From contig SSTB01000278.1 in NCBI GenBank assembly GCA_009469665.1, forward strand, positions 1 through 10,367: a DNA stretch of 10,367 nt. Direction: 5' to 3'. The stretch comes from Azonexaceae bacterium. GTDB lineage: Bacteria > Pseudomonadota > Gammaproteobacteria > Burkholderiales > Rhodocyclaceae. Below, piece by piece: positions 1 to 6,224 of this stretch (position 1 is its first letter; the number at the start of each line of letters is the position of its first letter). The translations under genes were made by a program, and so were the position numbers. The notes under the pieces were generated by a model that searched no databases, had not been told where the DNA came from, and saw only the letters and a program-made list of their open reading frames with translations.

Positions 1-575
1 ACGGGCACGTTCTTGAACAGCGCGGTAACGTACTCGAAAGCCTTCTGCTCGTTGCCGCCCGGCTGCTTCAGGGCCCAGGCCCAGGCAGCCAGGTAGTTCC
101 AGCGGGCACCGCCGGAAGTCTTGGGGTTGGGGGTGATGACGCCGACGCCGGGCTTGGCCAGGTCGCCCCAATCCTTGATGCCCTTGGGGTTGCCCTTCCT
201 CACCAGAAAGACGATGGTCGAGGTGTAGGGCGAGGCATTGTTCGGAAAGCGGCTTTGCCAGTTGGGCACCACCAGCCCCTTGTCGGCCAGGGTGTCGATG
301 TCGTAGCCCAGGGCCAGGGTCACCACATCGGCTTCCAGCCCATCCCACACCGACCGCGCCTGCTTGCCGGAACCGCCGTGGGATTGCCTGATCTGCACGT
401 TCTGGCCGGTCTTGGCCTGCCAGTGTTTGGCGAACGCGGCGTTGAAATCCTTGTACAACTCCCGGGTCGGGTCGTAGGAGACGTTGAGGAGGCTGATATC
501 GGCGGCGGCCGGGCCGGCGAGGCCCAGGCCCAGGGCGAGTGCCGCGGCGAAGCGGCGGAAGGAGAGGGGAGGCAT
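1..575 (-). CDS. sbp: Sulfate-binding periplasmic protein, 5' part (runs off the left edge)
   Basis: The first 191 codons are present; family members are about 330 residues. It is the soluble sulfate (or thiosulfate) receptor of the CysTWA ABC importer and acts in the periplasm. Residues 1-25 form a signal peptide: an RR-containing N-region, an Ala/Leu/Gly-rich core and a GPAAA cleavage site before [16 protein letters not shown], the usual mature N-terminus. Both classical family signatures are visible: a [11 protein letters not shown] stretch followed by HGGSGKQAR, and later [16 protein letters not shown]. The ATG at 575 has an AGGAA ribosome site 8 bases upstream. The missing C-terminal half lies left of the window, where cysT/W/A would be expected by family habit. 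In this organism sbp is separated from its likely regulator cysB by fic. The choice between sulfate (Sbp) and thiosulfate (CysP) specificity cannot be settled from half a protein, but the sequence reads like Sbp. Confidence 0.93.
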   Translation of the reverse strand, partial: MPPLSFRRFAAALALGLGLAGPAAADISLLNVSYDPTRELYKDFNAAFAKHWQAKTGQNVQIRQSHGGSGKQARSVWDGLEADVVTLALGYDIDTLADKGLVVPNWQSRFPNNASPYTSTIVFLVRKGNPKGIKDWGDLAKPGVGVITPNPKTSGGARWNYLAAWAWALKQPGGNEQKAFEYVTALFKNVP

Positions 576-747
576 GGTTTGAATTCCTGTCGTTGCGGGG
601 AAAGCCACTGTACGTTGGCGGCCAGCCGGGCCGAACGAAGGAATTCTTCTTTGGATATAGGAAAGGGGCCGGGTCGGGGCTGAAGTCCCTGGCAGGCGGA
701 CTCGTGGCGCCTCAGACTGCTGTGTGGGAACACATCGTGTTGGCAAC

Positions 748-800
748 GACGTGTACAAGAATCGTCATTATTTATACACGTCACTGGCGATCTGTATAAA
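748..800. repeat. Three alternating TGTAYAA half-sites (two overlapping dyads)
   Basis: Two perfect 8-bp inverted repeats share their middle arm. GACGTGTA at 748-755 pairs with TACACGTC at 775-782. TTTATACA at 771-778 pairs with TGTATAAA at 793-800. Read as half-sites this is TGTACAA (752-758), TTATACA (772-778, inverted) and TGTATAA (793-799), separated by 13 and 14 bases. Centres are 20-21 bases apart, about two helical turns, as expected for side-by-side dimers of a helix-turn-helix regulator. The position between divergent sbp and fic suggests an operator. Which regulator binds is unknown; CysB or the winged-helix tail of Fic itself are only possibilities. Confidence 0.55.
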
Positions 801-803
801 AAT

Positions 804-827
804 CGGGGTTCCTTGAACTTGACCCCG
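804..827 (+). other. Stem-loop in the fic leader
   Basis: CGGGGT (804-809) and ACCCCG (822-827) form a perfect 6-bp stem around a 12-base loop. GTTC (808-811) and GAAC (815-818) offer a competing small hairpin. It ends 13 bases before the fic ATG, where no Shine-Dalgarno sequence is visible, so it may affect how efficiently fic is translated. No function is shown by sequence alone. Confidence 0.3.
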
Positions 828-840
828 TCGATCCCTCGCC

Positions 841-1917
841 ATGGCTTTTGCGCGTAACCAGCCCTATAACGATCTTCCCTTGCTGCCGCCTGCCGCCGAT
901 CTGGAGAGCAAGGCGGTGCTCAAGCAGGCGATCTCCGCCAATCGCGTGCTTGCCGATCTGCGCGGGCTTGCGGCACGGATTCCGAACCAGGACGTGCTGA
1001 TCCGCAGCATCGTGTTGCAGGAAGCCCGCTTGTCGTCCGAGATCGAGAACATCGTGACCACCAACGATGAGTTGTACCGGGCGGATGCCAATCCCGAGGG
1101 CAAGACCGATCCCCATACCAAGGAAGTGCTGCGCTATCGGCAGGCCTTGTACCACGGCTTATTGGCTATGCGTGAAAGGCCGCTGTCGACCAATCTGTTT
1201 GTCGAAATAGTGCGCATGATCAAGCAGGCCGATCTGGGTATTCGCGCGATTACCGGCACTGCGTTGAAGAACGAGGCGGACGAGGTCGTGTATACGCCGC
1301 CCGTGGGCGAGGCGCTGATTCGCGACAAGTTGGGCAATCTTGAGTGCTTCATTCACGCCGACGACGATCTCGATCCCTTGATCAAGATGGCGGTGATGCA
1401 CTACCAGTTCGAGGCGATTCATCCGTTTCCGGATGGCAATGGCCGTACCGGCCGCATCCTCAATCTGCTGTATTTGGTCGATCGCGGGCTATTGGATATT
1501 CCGGTACTTCTCCTTTCGCGCTACATCATTGCCCATCGACCGGCCTATTACGAAGGACTGCGGCGGGTGACGGAAGAAGGGGCTTGGGAAGATTGGATTT
1601 TGTTCATGCTGCGAGCCATAGAAGAGACGGCCCGGCAGACCTTCCACCAAGTACGGCAGGTACTCGCGCTGATGGACGAAGTTCGTTCCCGGGTTCAGAT
1701 GGAAGCTCCGGCAATCTACAGCAAGGATCTGATCGAGGTGATCTTCCGCCACCCGTACACGAAGATTCAGTTCGTCGTCGACGCCGGGATCGCCAAGCGA
1801 CAGACCGCTTCCGGCTATCTCCAGGCGCTCGCCGGGTTGGGCGTTCTGTCCGAGGAGAAAATTGGCCGAGAAAAGTACTACATCAACGATGCCTTGCTGA
1901 AAGCCTTGGTCGGGTGA
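841..1917 (+). CDS. fic: Fic-domain AMP-transferase, self-inhibited (SoFic-like)
   Basis: A 358-residue protein adenylyltransferase (AMPylase) of the Fic family, presumably cytoplasmic: no signal peptide or membrane segment. Three parts are visible. Residues 1-75 form the Fic N-terminal domain; it ends in S65-S-E-I-E69-N70, which matches the inhibitory-helix motif (S/T)xxxE(G/N) whose glutamate blocks productive ATP binding. Residues about 95-265 are the Fic core with the intact catalytic loop H194-PFPDGNGRTG-R205; His194 is the catalytic base. Residues about 290-358 form a winged-helix-like tail. Length and order match the Shewanella SoFic type (class II). Because inhibition is built in, no separate antitoxin is expected, and none is seen. 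The start at 841 fits the conserved N-terminus although no ribosome site is visible. Base usage looks less GC-rich than in neighbouring genes (many TTG, ATT, GAA and TAT codons), and the gene is opposite in strand to sbp and cysB, suggesting acquisition. The target protein is unknown. Confidence 0.95.
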   Translation: MAFARNQPYNDLPLLPPAADLESKAVLKQAISANRVLADLRGLAARIPNQDVLIRSIVLQEARLSSEIENIVTTNDELYRADANPEGKTDPHTKEVLRYRQALYHGLLAMRERPLSTNLFVEIVRMIKQADLGIRAITGTALKNEADEVVYTPPVGEALIRDKLGNLECFIHADDDLDPLIKMAVMHYQFEAIHPFPDGNGRTGRILNLLYLVDRGLLDIPVLLLSRYIIAHRPAYYEGLRRVTEEGAWEDWILFMLRAIEETARQTFHQVRQVLALMDEVRSRVQMEAPAIYSKDLIEVIFRHPYTKIQFVVDAGIAKRQTASGYLQALAGLGVLSEEKIGREKYYINDALLKALVG

Positions 1918-2081
1918 GCGGGAAATACGTCGACGAAATCGACAGGTCGAATAAATGCGTCGATTTTCTTGTGTATTTTCGACACGTTGAAAAACCGTGG
2001 TGATTGAACCGACAGATCGCGAACCGACGCCAGCATCCGCAACGTGGATCTTGCACGCTGAATTCCAGCGCCGCGAGGGTC
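1918..2081. other. Convergent intergenic region between fic and cysB
   Basis: fic and cysB point toward each other across 164 bases. AAATCGAC (1936-1943) and GTCGATTT (1959-1966) form a perfect 8-bp inverted repeat with a 15-base spacer, followed on the plus strand by TTCTTGTGTATTTT. This is a weak two-way terminator candidate. An imperfect palindrome TTTTCGAC-AC-GTTGAAAA lies at 1976-1993. GAACCGAC occurs twice (2006-2013 and 2021-2028). A CGCTG-AATTC-CAGCG hairpin at 2056-2070 lies just after the cysB stop but lacks a T tract. No gene is supported here. Confidence 0.45.
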
Positions 2082-3017
2082 TCACTCCCCGCCATTCCCC
2101 TTCTGGATCGTCGCCCTCAGGAATTCTTCCCCCACATCCGGGCACACCTTCTCGATGAAGGCATAGGCGTAGCTGCGCAGGTAGGTACCGCGGCGCACCG
2201 CGAGGCGGGTGGTGCTTTCCGGGAACAGGTGAGGGACGGGGATCAGGCTCAGGCCGCGGTCCTTGTCCGGGTCGTAGGCCATGGAGGCGATGATGCCGAC
2301 GCCCAGGTCCAGGTCCACGTAGGTCTTGATCACGTCGGCGTCGATGGCGGAGAGCACGATGTCGGGCACCACGCCGGCGTCGGCGAAGGCCTTGTCGATG
2401 TGGGTGCGGCCGGTGAAGCCCTCGTGGTAGGTGATGATGGGGTATTCGCCCAGCACTTCCAGCGTCAGGTTCTCCACCGCCAGCAGCAGGTGGCCGTGGG
2501 GAACGATGAGGGCATGGTGCCAGGAGTAGAAGGGGAAACTCGCCAGTTCGGGCACGTTATCCAGGGCTTCGGTGGCGATGCCGACATCCGCCTCGCCGGA
2601 AATCACCAGGTTGGCGATCTCGCCGGGGCTGCCCTGGTGCAGGGCCAGATGGACCTTGGGGTAGTCGGTCTTGAACCACTTGATGATCCTGGGCAGCGCA
2701 TAGCGCGCCTGGGTGTGGGTCGTCGCCACCGTGAAATGTCCAGTCTCCCGGCTGGCGAAATGGTCGGCGATGCGGCGCAGATTCTGGGTGTCGAGGAGGA
2801 TGCGATCCACCACCCCCGCCAGTTCCTTGCCCGGCTCGGTAAGGCCCAGGAGGCGCTTGCCGCGGCGGACGAAAATCTCGATCCCCAGTTCGTCCTCCAG
2901 ATCCTTGATGTGCTTGCTGACCCCGGGCTGAGAGGTATAGAGGGCGTTGGCCACTTCGGTCAGGTTGAAGTCCTGGCGCAGGGTTTCGCGGATGATGCGC
3001 AATTGCTGGAAGTTCAT
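2082..3017 (-). CDS. cysB: CysB, LysR-type master regulator of sulfate assimilation
   Basis: A 311-residue cytoplasmic transcription factor; E. coli CysB is 324. Family role: it activates sulfate uptake and cysteine biosynthesis genes under sulfur limitation, with N-acetylserine as inducer and sulfate or thiosulfate as opposing ligands. The helix-turn-helix lies at about residues 18-45 (NLTEVANALYTSQPGVSKHI). The ligand-binding domain starts near residue 92 with TTHTQARYALP. T100, T102, Q103, T149 and T202 fall at the same numbers as the residues I recall contacting sulfate in the enterobacterial CysB structure. FTGR (201-204) and the DADVIKTYV stretch (227-234) are also diagnostic. A longer frame is open upstream, but MNFQQLR is the normal family N-terminus and has a GAGGA ribosome site at the right distance, so the start is placed at 3017. 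The gene is followed, on the opposite strand, by fic, then by its likely target sbp. Confidence 0.95.
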   Translation of the reverse strand: MNFQQLRIIRETLRQDFNLTEVANALYTSQPGVSKHIKDLEDELGIEIFVRRGKRLLGLTEPGKELAGVVDRILLDTQNLRRIADHFASRETGHFTVATTHTQARYALPRIIKWFKTDYPKVHLALHQGSPGEIANLVISGEADVGIATEALDNVPELASFPFYSWHHALIVPHGHLLLAVENLTLEVLGEYPIITYHEGFTGRTHIDKAFADAGVVPDIVLSAIDADVIKTYVDLDLGVGIIASMAYDPDKDRGLSLIPVPHLFPESTTRLAVRRGTYLRSYAYAFIEKVCPDVGEEFLRATIQKGNGGE

Positions 3018-3024
3018 CGCCATG

Positions 3025-3029
3025 TCCTC
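3025..3029 (-). promoter_or_regulatory. Ribosome binding site that fixes the cysB start
   Basis: GAGGA on the minus strand. The GAGG core is 8 bases from the ATG at 3017 but only 2 from the in-frame ATG at 3023, which favours the downstream start and the family-typical MNFQQLR N-terminus. Confidence 0.6.
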
Positions 3030-3110
3030 GATGCCGGAAGGCACGGGCAGTCGAGCCCGCAAGGGCCTGCCGGAAACGGCAGGCAATCGGGGCGAGTCTA
3101 GGCAAATCGC

Positions 3111-3138
3111 TTTATATTCAGAAATACAATTTTGTGAA
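3111..3138 (-). promoter_or_regulatory. Candidate sigma-70 promoter of cysB
   Basis: On the minus strand TTCACA (3138-3133) resembles a -35 box and TATAAA (3116-3111) a -10 box, each 5 of 6 matches to consensus, with a 16-base spacer. Transcription would begin near 3104 and leave a leader of roughly 85 bases before the cysB ATG. The -35 is embedded in nested AT-rich inverted repeats, consistent with regulation at this spot. Confidence 0.55.
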
Positions 3139-3157
3139 AAGAAAATTCACTTTTCTT
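3134..3157. repeat. Nested AT-rich inverted repeats over the cysB -35 box
   Basis: AAGAAAA (3139-3145) and TTTTCTT (3151-3157) form a 7-bp dyad around TTCAC. GTGAA (3134-3138) and TTCAC (3146-3150) form a second, interleaved dyad. LysR-type regulators usually control their own promoters through AT-rich dyads, so this is a reasonable CysB autoregulatory site. That reading is inference. Confidence 0.4.
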
Positions 3158-3178
3158 ATAAGCCCCTCCCGGGCCCCG

Positions 3179-4354
3179 TCAAAGGGCCGTGGCCGCATGA
3201 TGAAGGCGACCGGCGGCCAGCGAACCGGTAAAGCTGAAACTGCCGGAATCCGGATCATAGATCTCCGCGCTGGACAGTCCTTCCCCTTGGGCGCCCAGCC
3301 CGCCGACGATGAGGATGCGGCCATCGCCCAAGGGCGTCGCCGTGTGGTACACGCGGGGGGCGCGCAGATTGCCTGCCGGGCTGAACTGACCCGTTGCGGG
3401 ATCGTAGAGTTCGGCGGAGCGCAGGATCGCCGCATTGCTGCCGAATCCGCCGGCAATGAGGACGCGGCCGTCCTTGAGCAGGGTTGCCGTGGCCCGATCC
3501 CGGGCCGTCGTCATTGATCCGGTGGCGGAAAAGCTCATGTTTGCGGGGTCGAAAAGTTCGGCGCTGCGTTGCAGACCCCCTCCACCATTGCGGGTGGAGC
3601 CCCCTGCCAGCAAGACCTTTCCATCGCCCAGGAGAACCGCGGCGTGGGCAATACGGGGCTGGACCATGGCGGAATCCAGCGGGAGAAATGTCCGGCTCTG
3701 ATGATCGTAGATTTCGCCGGAGCGCAAAGCGACATCTCCCGACCCTGGGTAGCCCCCGGCCACCAGAGCCCAGGGCCGCCGCTTGAGGGCCGTGAGGGTG
3801 TGGCCGTTGCGGTTTTCCATCATCGCCCCGGCGGTGCGGACGAACTCATAGCGGAATTCGCTGGCGCACAGGGGATTGAGAAACTCGGCACCGGAGAGGG
3901 TGAAATCCTCAGGCTCGGCGGGATCGGCGCCGACGCCACCGGCCAGCAGGACCGTGCCACCGTAGAGCGACACTGCCCGGTGACCCGCCCGCCGGGCGAC
4001 CATGCCGGATATGGCGCGAAAGCTTCCGCCGGCGAAGATTTCGCCACTGTCGGTGTAACGGCTCGAATTTCCCGCGGCGCTCAGCCCCCCGGCCACCACC
4101 ACCCTTTCCTGCCCCAGGGCCACGGCGACGTGACTGGCCCGCGCCGCAATCATGGCTCCGGTGGCGGCGAAGCGACCGGTTGCGGGATCGTAGATTTCCG
4201 CGCTGGCGTGGATTTGATCCGCCGCGCCGCTCTGGGTGGCCGTTCCGCCCGTAATCAACACCCGCCGCGGGGGAAAGAGATGGCGCAGGACATCGATCTG
4301 CTTGCGATCTTCCAGCCAGGGAATCTGCCGCCGATCAGTCAGTTTCGTAGCCAT
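3179..4354 (-). CDS. Kelch-repeat protein, seven-bladed beta-propeller
   Basis: A 391-residue protein made almost wholly of kelch-type repeats. The Gly-Gly pair ending each repeat's second strand occurs seven times, at residues 36-37, 89-90, 139-140, 200-201, 251-252, 302-303 and 351-352, mostly about 50 residues apart. Each is followed by an SAE(I/L)YDPATG-x-F-x-x-TG unit. The protein stops at GRLHHAATAL, exactly the strand that precedes DGRVLIAGG in other repeats, while the N-terminus begins that missing part at RRVLITGG (30-37). The ring is therefore closed by pairing the two ends. There is no signal peptide or membrane helix, so it is probably cytoplasmic. The ATG at 4354 has a perfect AAGGAG 8 bases upstream. 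It is transcribed in the same direction as the MFS gene, 180 bases away, and ends about 40 bases before the cysB promoter. Propellers of this kind usually bind proteins or act as enzymes (NanM is one example); no catalytic motif is recognised, so function is open. Confidence 0.85.
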   Translation of the reverse strand: MATKLTDRRQIPWLEDRKQIDVLRHLFPPRRVLITGGTATQSGAADQIHASAEIYDPATGRFAATGAMIAARASHVAVALGQERVVVAGGLSAAGNSSRYTDSGEIFAGGSFRAISGMVARRAGHRAVSLYGGTVLLAGGVGADPAEPEDFTLSGAEFLNPLCASEFRYEFVRTAGAMMENRNGHTLTALKRRPWALVAGGYPGSGDVALRSGEIYDHQSRTFLPLDSAMVQPRIAHAAVLLGDGKVLLAGGSTRNGGGGLQRSAELFDPANMSFSATGSMTTARDRATATLLKDGRVLIAGGFGSNAAILRSAELYDPATGQFSPAGNLRAPRVYHTATPLGDGRILIVGGLGAQGEGLSSAEIYDPDSGSFSFTGSLAAGRLHHAATAL

Positions 4355-4534
4355 GTCTCGATCTCCTTGATTGGGGTGGGAACAAGGTACCGCGGGGGCG
4401 GTCCGCAGACGATGCCAAAAAGATAGCCGTCGTGCAAGGCGGATCGCCGGTCTCCCCGTCCCCGCGGCAAGCCGAACGGGCCCCGGCTTCCCATGGACTC
4501 AGCCCGGTTCGGCAGAGCCCCAGGCCTGGGAGCT
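4355..4534. other. Spacer between the MFS gene and the kelch gene, with weak stem-loops
   Basis: No gene is supported in these 180 bases. Just after the MFS stop lies a perfect 12-base palindrome CCCAGGCCTGGG (4519-4530). AAGCCG (4469-4474) and CGGCTT (4484-4489) form a 6-bp stem. GGTACCGC (4386-4393) pairs with GCGGTCC (4398-4404) with one bulged base, and on the minus strand TTGTT follows. None has a proper T tract, so a terminator is possible but not shown. A clear ribosome site for the kelch gene (AAGGAG) occupies 4363-4368. Confidence 0.35.
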
Positions 4535-5710
4535 TCAAGACGGGCGCGGCGACCCGGGTGTGAAGTAAAGAATTGCCGCGGCGAGGGCGCTGATCGCCGC
4601 CGCGCCGGCGAAGGCGATGCCGCCCCCGGCCCATTGCCACAGGCCGCCGAAGAGCAGCCCGCTGGGCAAGGCGACGGCGCCCGTGACCAGGTTGTACCAG
4701 CCGAAGGCGGTGCCCCGTTGCTCGGCACTGGCGAGCTGGCCGATGAGGGCGCGCTCGGCGCCCTCGCCCAGGCCGGCCAGGACGCCATAAACGATTCCGG
4801 CGATCCACAAGCTGGTGAGGCTGCTCACGGTGGCCAGCCCGGTGAAGGCCGCCGCGAAGGCGAACCAGGCGCAGAGGGTCATGGTGCGATGGCCCAGGCG
4901 GTCGGAGAGGCCGCCCCCCAGCCAGGCGGTGAGGGCCTTCATGGCGCTCATGGCAGCCCACAGGAGCAGCAGCCCGGCGACGCCGACCCCCAGTTCGTGG
5001 CCCCGCAGCACGATAAAGGTCTCCGAGGCCCGGGCCAGGGTGAACAGGCCGATCACCGGCAGCACCCGGCGCAGGTCCGGCGACAGGCCCCGCCACAGGA
5101 GCGGCGGTGTGATGGCGGCAGGGGCGGCGGCATGGGGCGGGTCCTGCAGGCCGAAGATGACCAGCAGGGCGACCAGGGTACCGGGGATGGCGGAATAGAG
5201 GATCACTTCGGCCAGGGAAAGCGGTGTCCAGGCCAAGCAGGCGGCGGCAAGGAGGGCGCCGCCCATGGCGCCGCCGTTGTCCATGGCGCGGTGGAAGCCG
5301 TAGGCCAGACCGCGCAATTCGGGGGGCGTGGCGTCGGCCAGCAGGGCGTCCCGGGGGGCGGTGCGCAGGCCCTTGCCGATGCGGTCCACGCCCCGCAGGG
5401 CCGCCACCAGGGGCCAACTGCCGGCTAGGCCGAAAAGGGGCCGCACGGCATTGGAGAGCAGATAGCCGCCCACCACGTACGGTTTGCGCCGCCCGCCCCA
5501 GAGGTCGGAATGGCGGCCTGCCCAAAGTTTGAGCAGGGCGGCGATGGTTTCGGCGGTGCCTTCGATGACGCCCAGGGCCACCGGCCCGGCGCCGAGCACG
5601 GCGGCGAGCAAAACGGGGATGAGGGGCGTCACCATTTCGGAGGCGAGGTCGTTGCAGAAGCTGACCAGGCAGAGGACGAGAACCGTCCGGGGCAAGCGGC
5701 GGGGATTCAA
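4535..5710 (-). CDS. Major facilitator superfamily transporter, substrate unknown
   Basis: A 391-residue inner-membrane protein, almost entirely hydrophobic segments with short loops, consistent with 12 transmembrane helices. The hallmark MFS loop between helices 2 and 3 is present at residues 65-77 (GRHSDLWGGRRKP), and its counterpart in the second half at 267-275 (GGLSDRLGH). A conserved DRIGKGLRTAPRDALLAD stretch (109-126) and the N-terminal FCNDLASEM are typical of a widespread, poorly characterised branch. The start is TTG at 5710, four bases after the pncC stop. No ribosome site is visible, so translation probably depends on coupling to pncC. It is the last gene of the tupB-tupC-moeA-pncC run. 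The location could hint at metal, oxyanion or cofactor-related export, but nothing in the protein shows it. Multidrug efflux is an equal possibility. Confidence 0.88.
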   Translation of the reverse strand: MNPRRLPRTVLVLCLVSFCNDLASEMVTPLIPVLLAAVLGAGPVALGVIEGTAETIAALLKLWAGRHSDLWGGRRKPYVVGGYLLSNAVRPLFGLAGSWPLVAALRGVDRIGKGLRTAPRDALLADATPPELRGLAYGFHRAMDNGGAMGGALLAAACLAWTPLSLAEVILYSAIPGTLVALLVIFGLQDPPHAAAPAAITPPLLWRGLSPDLRRVLPVIGLFTLARASETFIVLRGHELGVGVAGLLLLWAAMSAMKALTAWLGGGLSDRLGHRTMTLCAWFAFAAAFTGLATVSSLTSLWIAGIVYGVLAGLGEGAERALIGQLASAEQRGTAFGWYNLVTGAVALPSGLLFGGLWQWAGGGIAFAGAAAISALAAAILYFTPGSPRPS

Positions 5711-5714
5711 CGGG

Positions 5715-6224
5715 TCACGCGGTCAGCGTGGCGCTGGCGAGGCGCTCCAGCAGCCCCACCAGGGCGTGGCGCACGGACTGGGCGCGCACCGCCTCGCGGT
5801 CACCCGCGAAAAGGCAGGTCTGGGCCTCGCAGCCGCCGTCCTTCTGCGCCCAGGCGAAGCAGACGGTGCCCACGGGCTTGTCCGGGGAGCCCCCCGCGGG
5901 GCCGGCGATGCCGGTGATAGCGAGGGACCAGTCGGCCCGGCTATGGCACAGCACGCCTTGCGCCATGGCCCGGGCGGTGGCTTCCGATACGGCGCCGTGG
6001 CGTTCCAGGGTGGTGGCCGGCACGCCCAGTTGCTCTTCCTTGGCGGCGTTGGCGTAGGTGACGAAGCCCCGGTCGAACCAGGCGGAACTGCCGGCGATGG
6101 CGGTCACCGCCTGGGCCACCCAGCCGCCGGTGCAGGATTCGGCGGTGGCCAGCCATTCGCCCCGCTGCAGCAGGCGGCGGCCGGCCTCGGCGGCGAGGGC
6201 TTCCAGGTCCGCCTGGGATGGCAT
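5715..6224 (-). CDS. pncC: Nicotinamide-nucleotide amidohydrolase PncC (CinA C-terminal domain protein)
   Basis: A 169-residue stand-alone CinA-C domain; E. coli PncC is about 165, so it is full length. The family hydrolyses nicotinamide mononucleotide to nicotinate mononucleotide and ammonia, returning it to NAD synthesis. Family blocks in order: TAESCTGG (27-34) with the presumed catalytic Ser30, GFVTYANAAK (53-62) with conserved Tyr57 and Lys62, HGAVSEATARAMA (76-88), and AITGIAGPAGGSPDKPVGTV (102-121). The ATG follows the moeA stop with no gap (TAAATG), and a GAGGGG ribosome site lies within the end of moeA, so the two genes are translationally linked. There is no N-terminal CinA (MoaB/MogA-like) domain. 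That domain is related to the molybdopterin-binding fold in MoeA, which is curious given the neighbour. Function is confident at family level; the reason for linkage to molybdenum genes is unknown. Confidence 0.92.
   Translation of the reverse strand: MPSQADLEALAAEAGRRLLQRGEWLATAESCTGGWVAQAVTAIAGSSAWFDRGFVTYANAAKEEQLGVPATTLERHGAVSEATARAMAQGVLCHSRADWSLAITGIAGPAGGSPDKPVGTVCFAWAQKDGGCEAQTCLFAGDREAVRAQSVRHALVGLLERLASATLTA

Larger units (their letters stand above)
576..840. promoter_or_regulatory. Divergent intergenic region between sbp and fic
   Basis: This 265-base gap carries the control region of both sbp (leftward) and fic (rightward). No convincing gene is seen in it. The part next to sbp (about 576-720) is GC-rich and unremarkable. 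The part next to fic (about 735-805) turns AT-rich and holds the half-site array and leader hairpin listed separately. A TATAAA at 795-800 could serve as a -10 for fic, but the hexamer 17 bases upstream (TTATAC) is a poor -35, so the promoter assignment is weak. A small TGTGT-GGGA-ACACA hairpin lies at 721-734. Confidence 0.6.

Noticed and set aside
3018..3086. A 23-residue N-terminal extension of CysB
   Set aside because: The extension has no family support, and the GAGGA ribosome site is correctly spaced only for the ATG at 3017.
2004..3101. Long plus-strand open frame opposite cysB
   Set aside because: The minus strand encodes an unmistakable CysB with all motifs; the plus-strand translation is low-complexity Gly/Val/His and has no recognisable domain.
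3172..3188. GGCCC / GGGCC hairpin at the kelch stop codon as a terminator
   Set aside because: The stem has only 5 bp, overlaps the stop codon and has no T tract on the minus strand.
3569..4426. Plus-strand open frame opposite the kelch gene
   Set aside because: The minus strand shows seven regular kelch repeats and a perfect ribosome site; the antisense translation has no domain.
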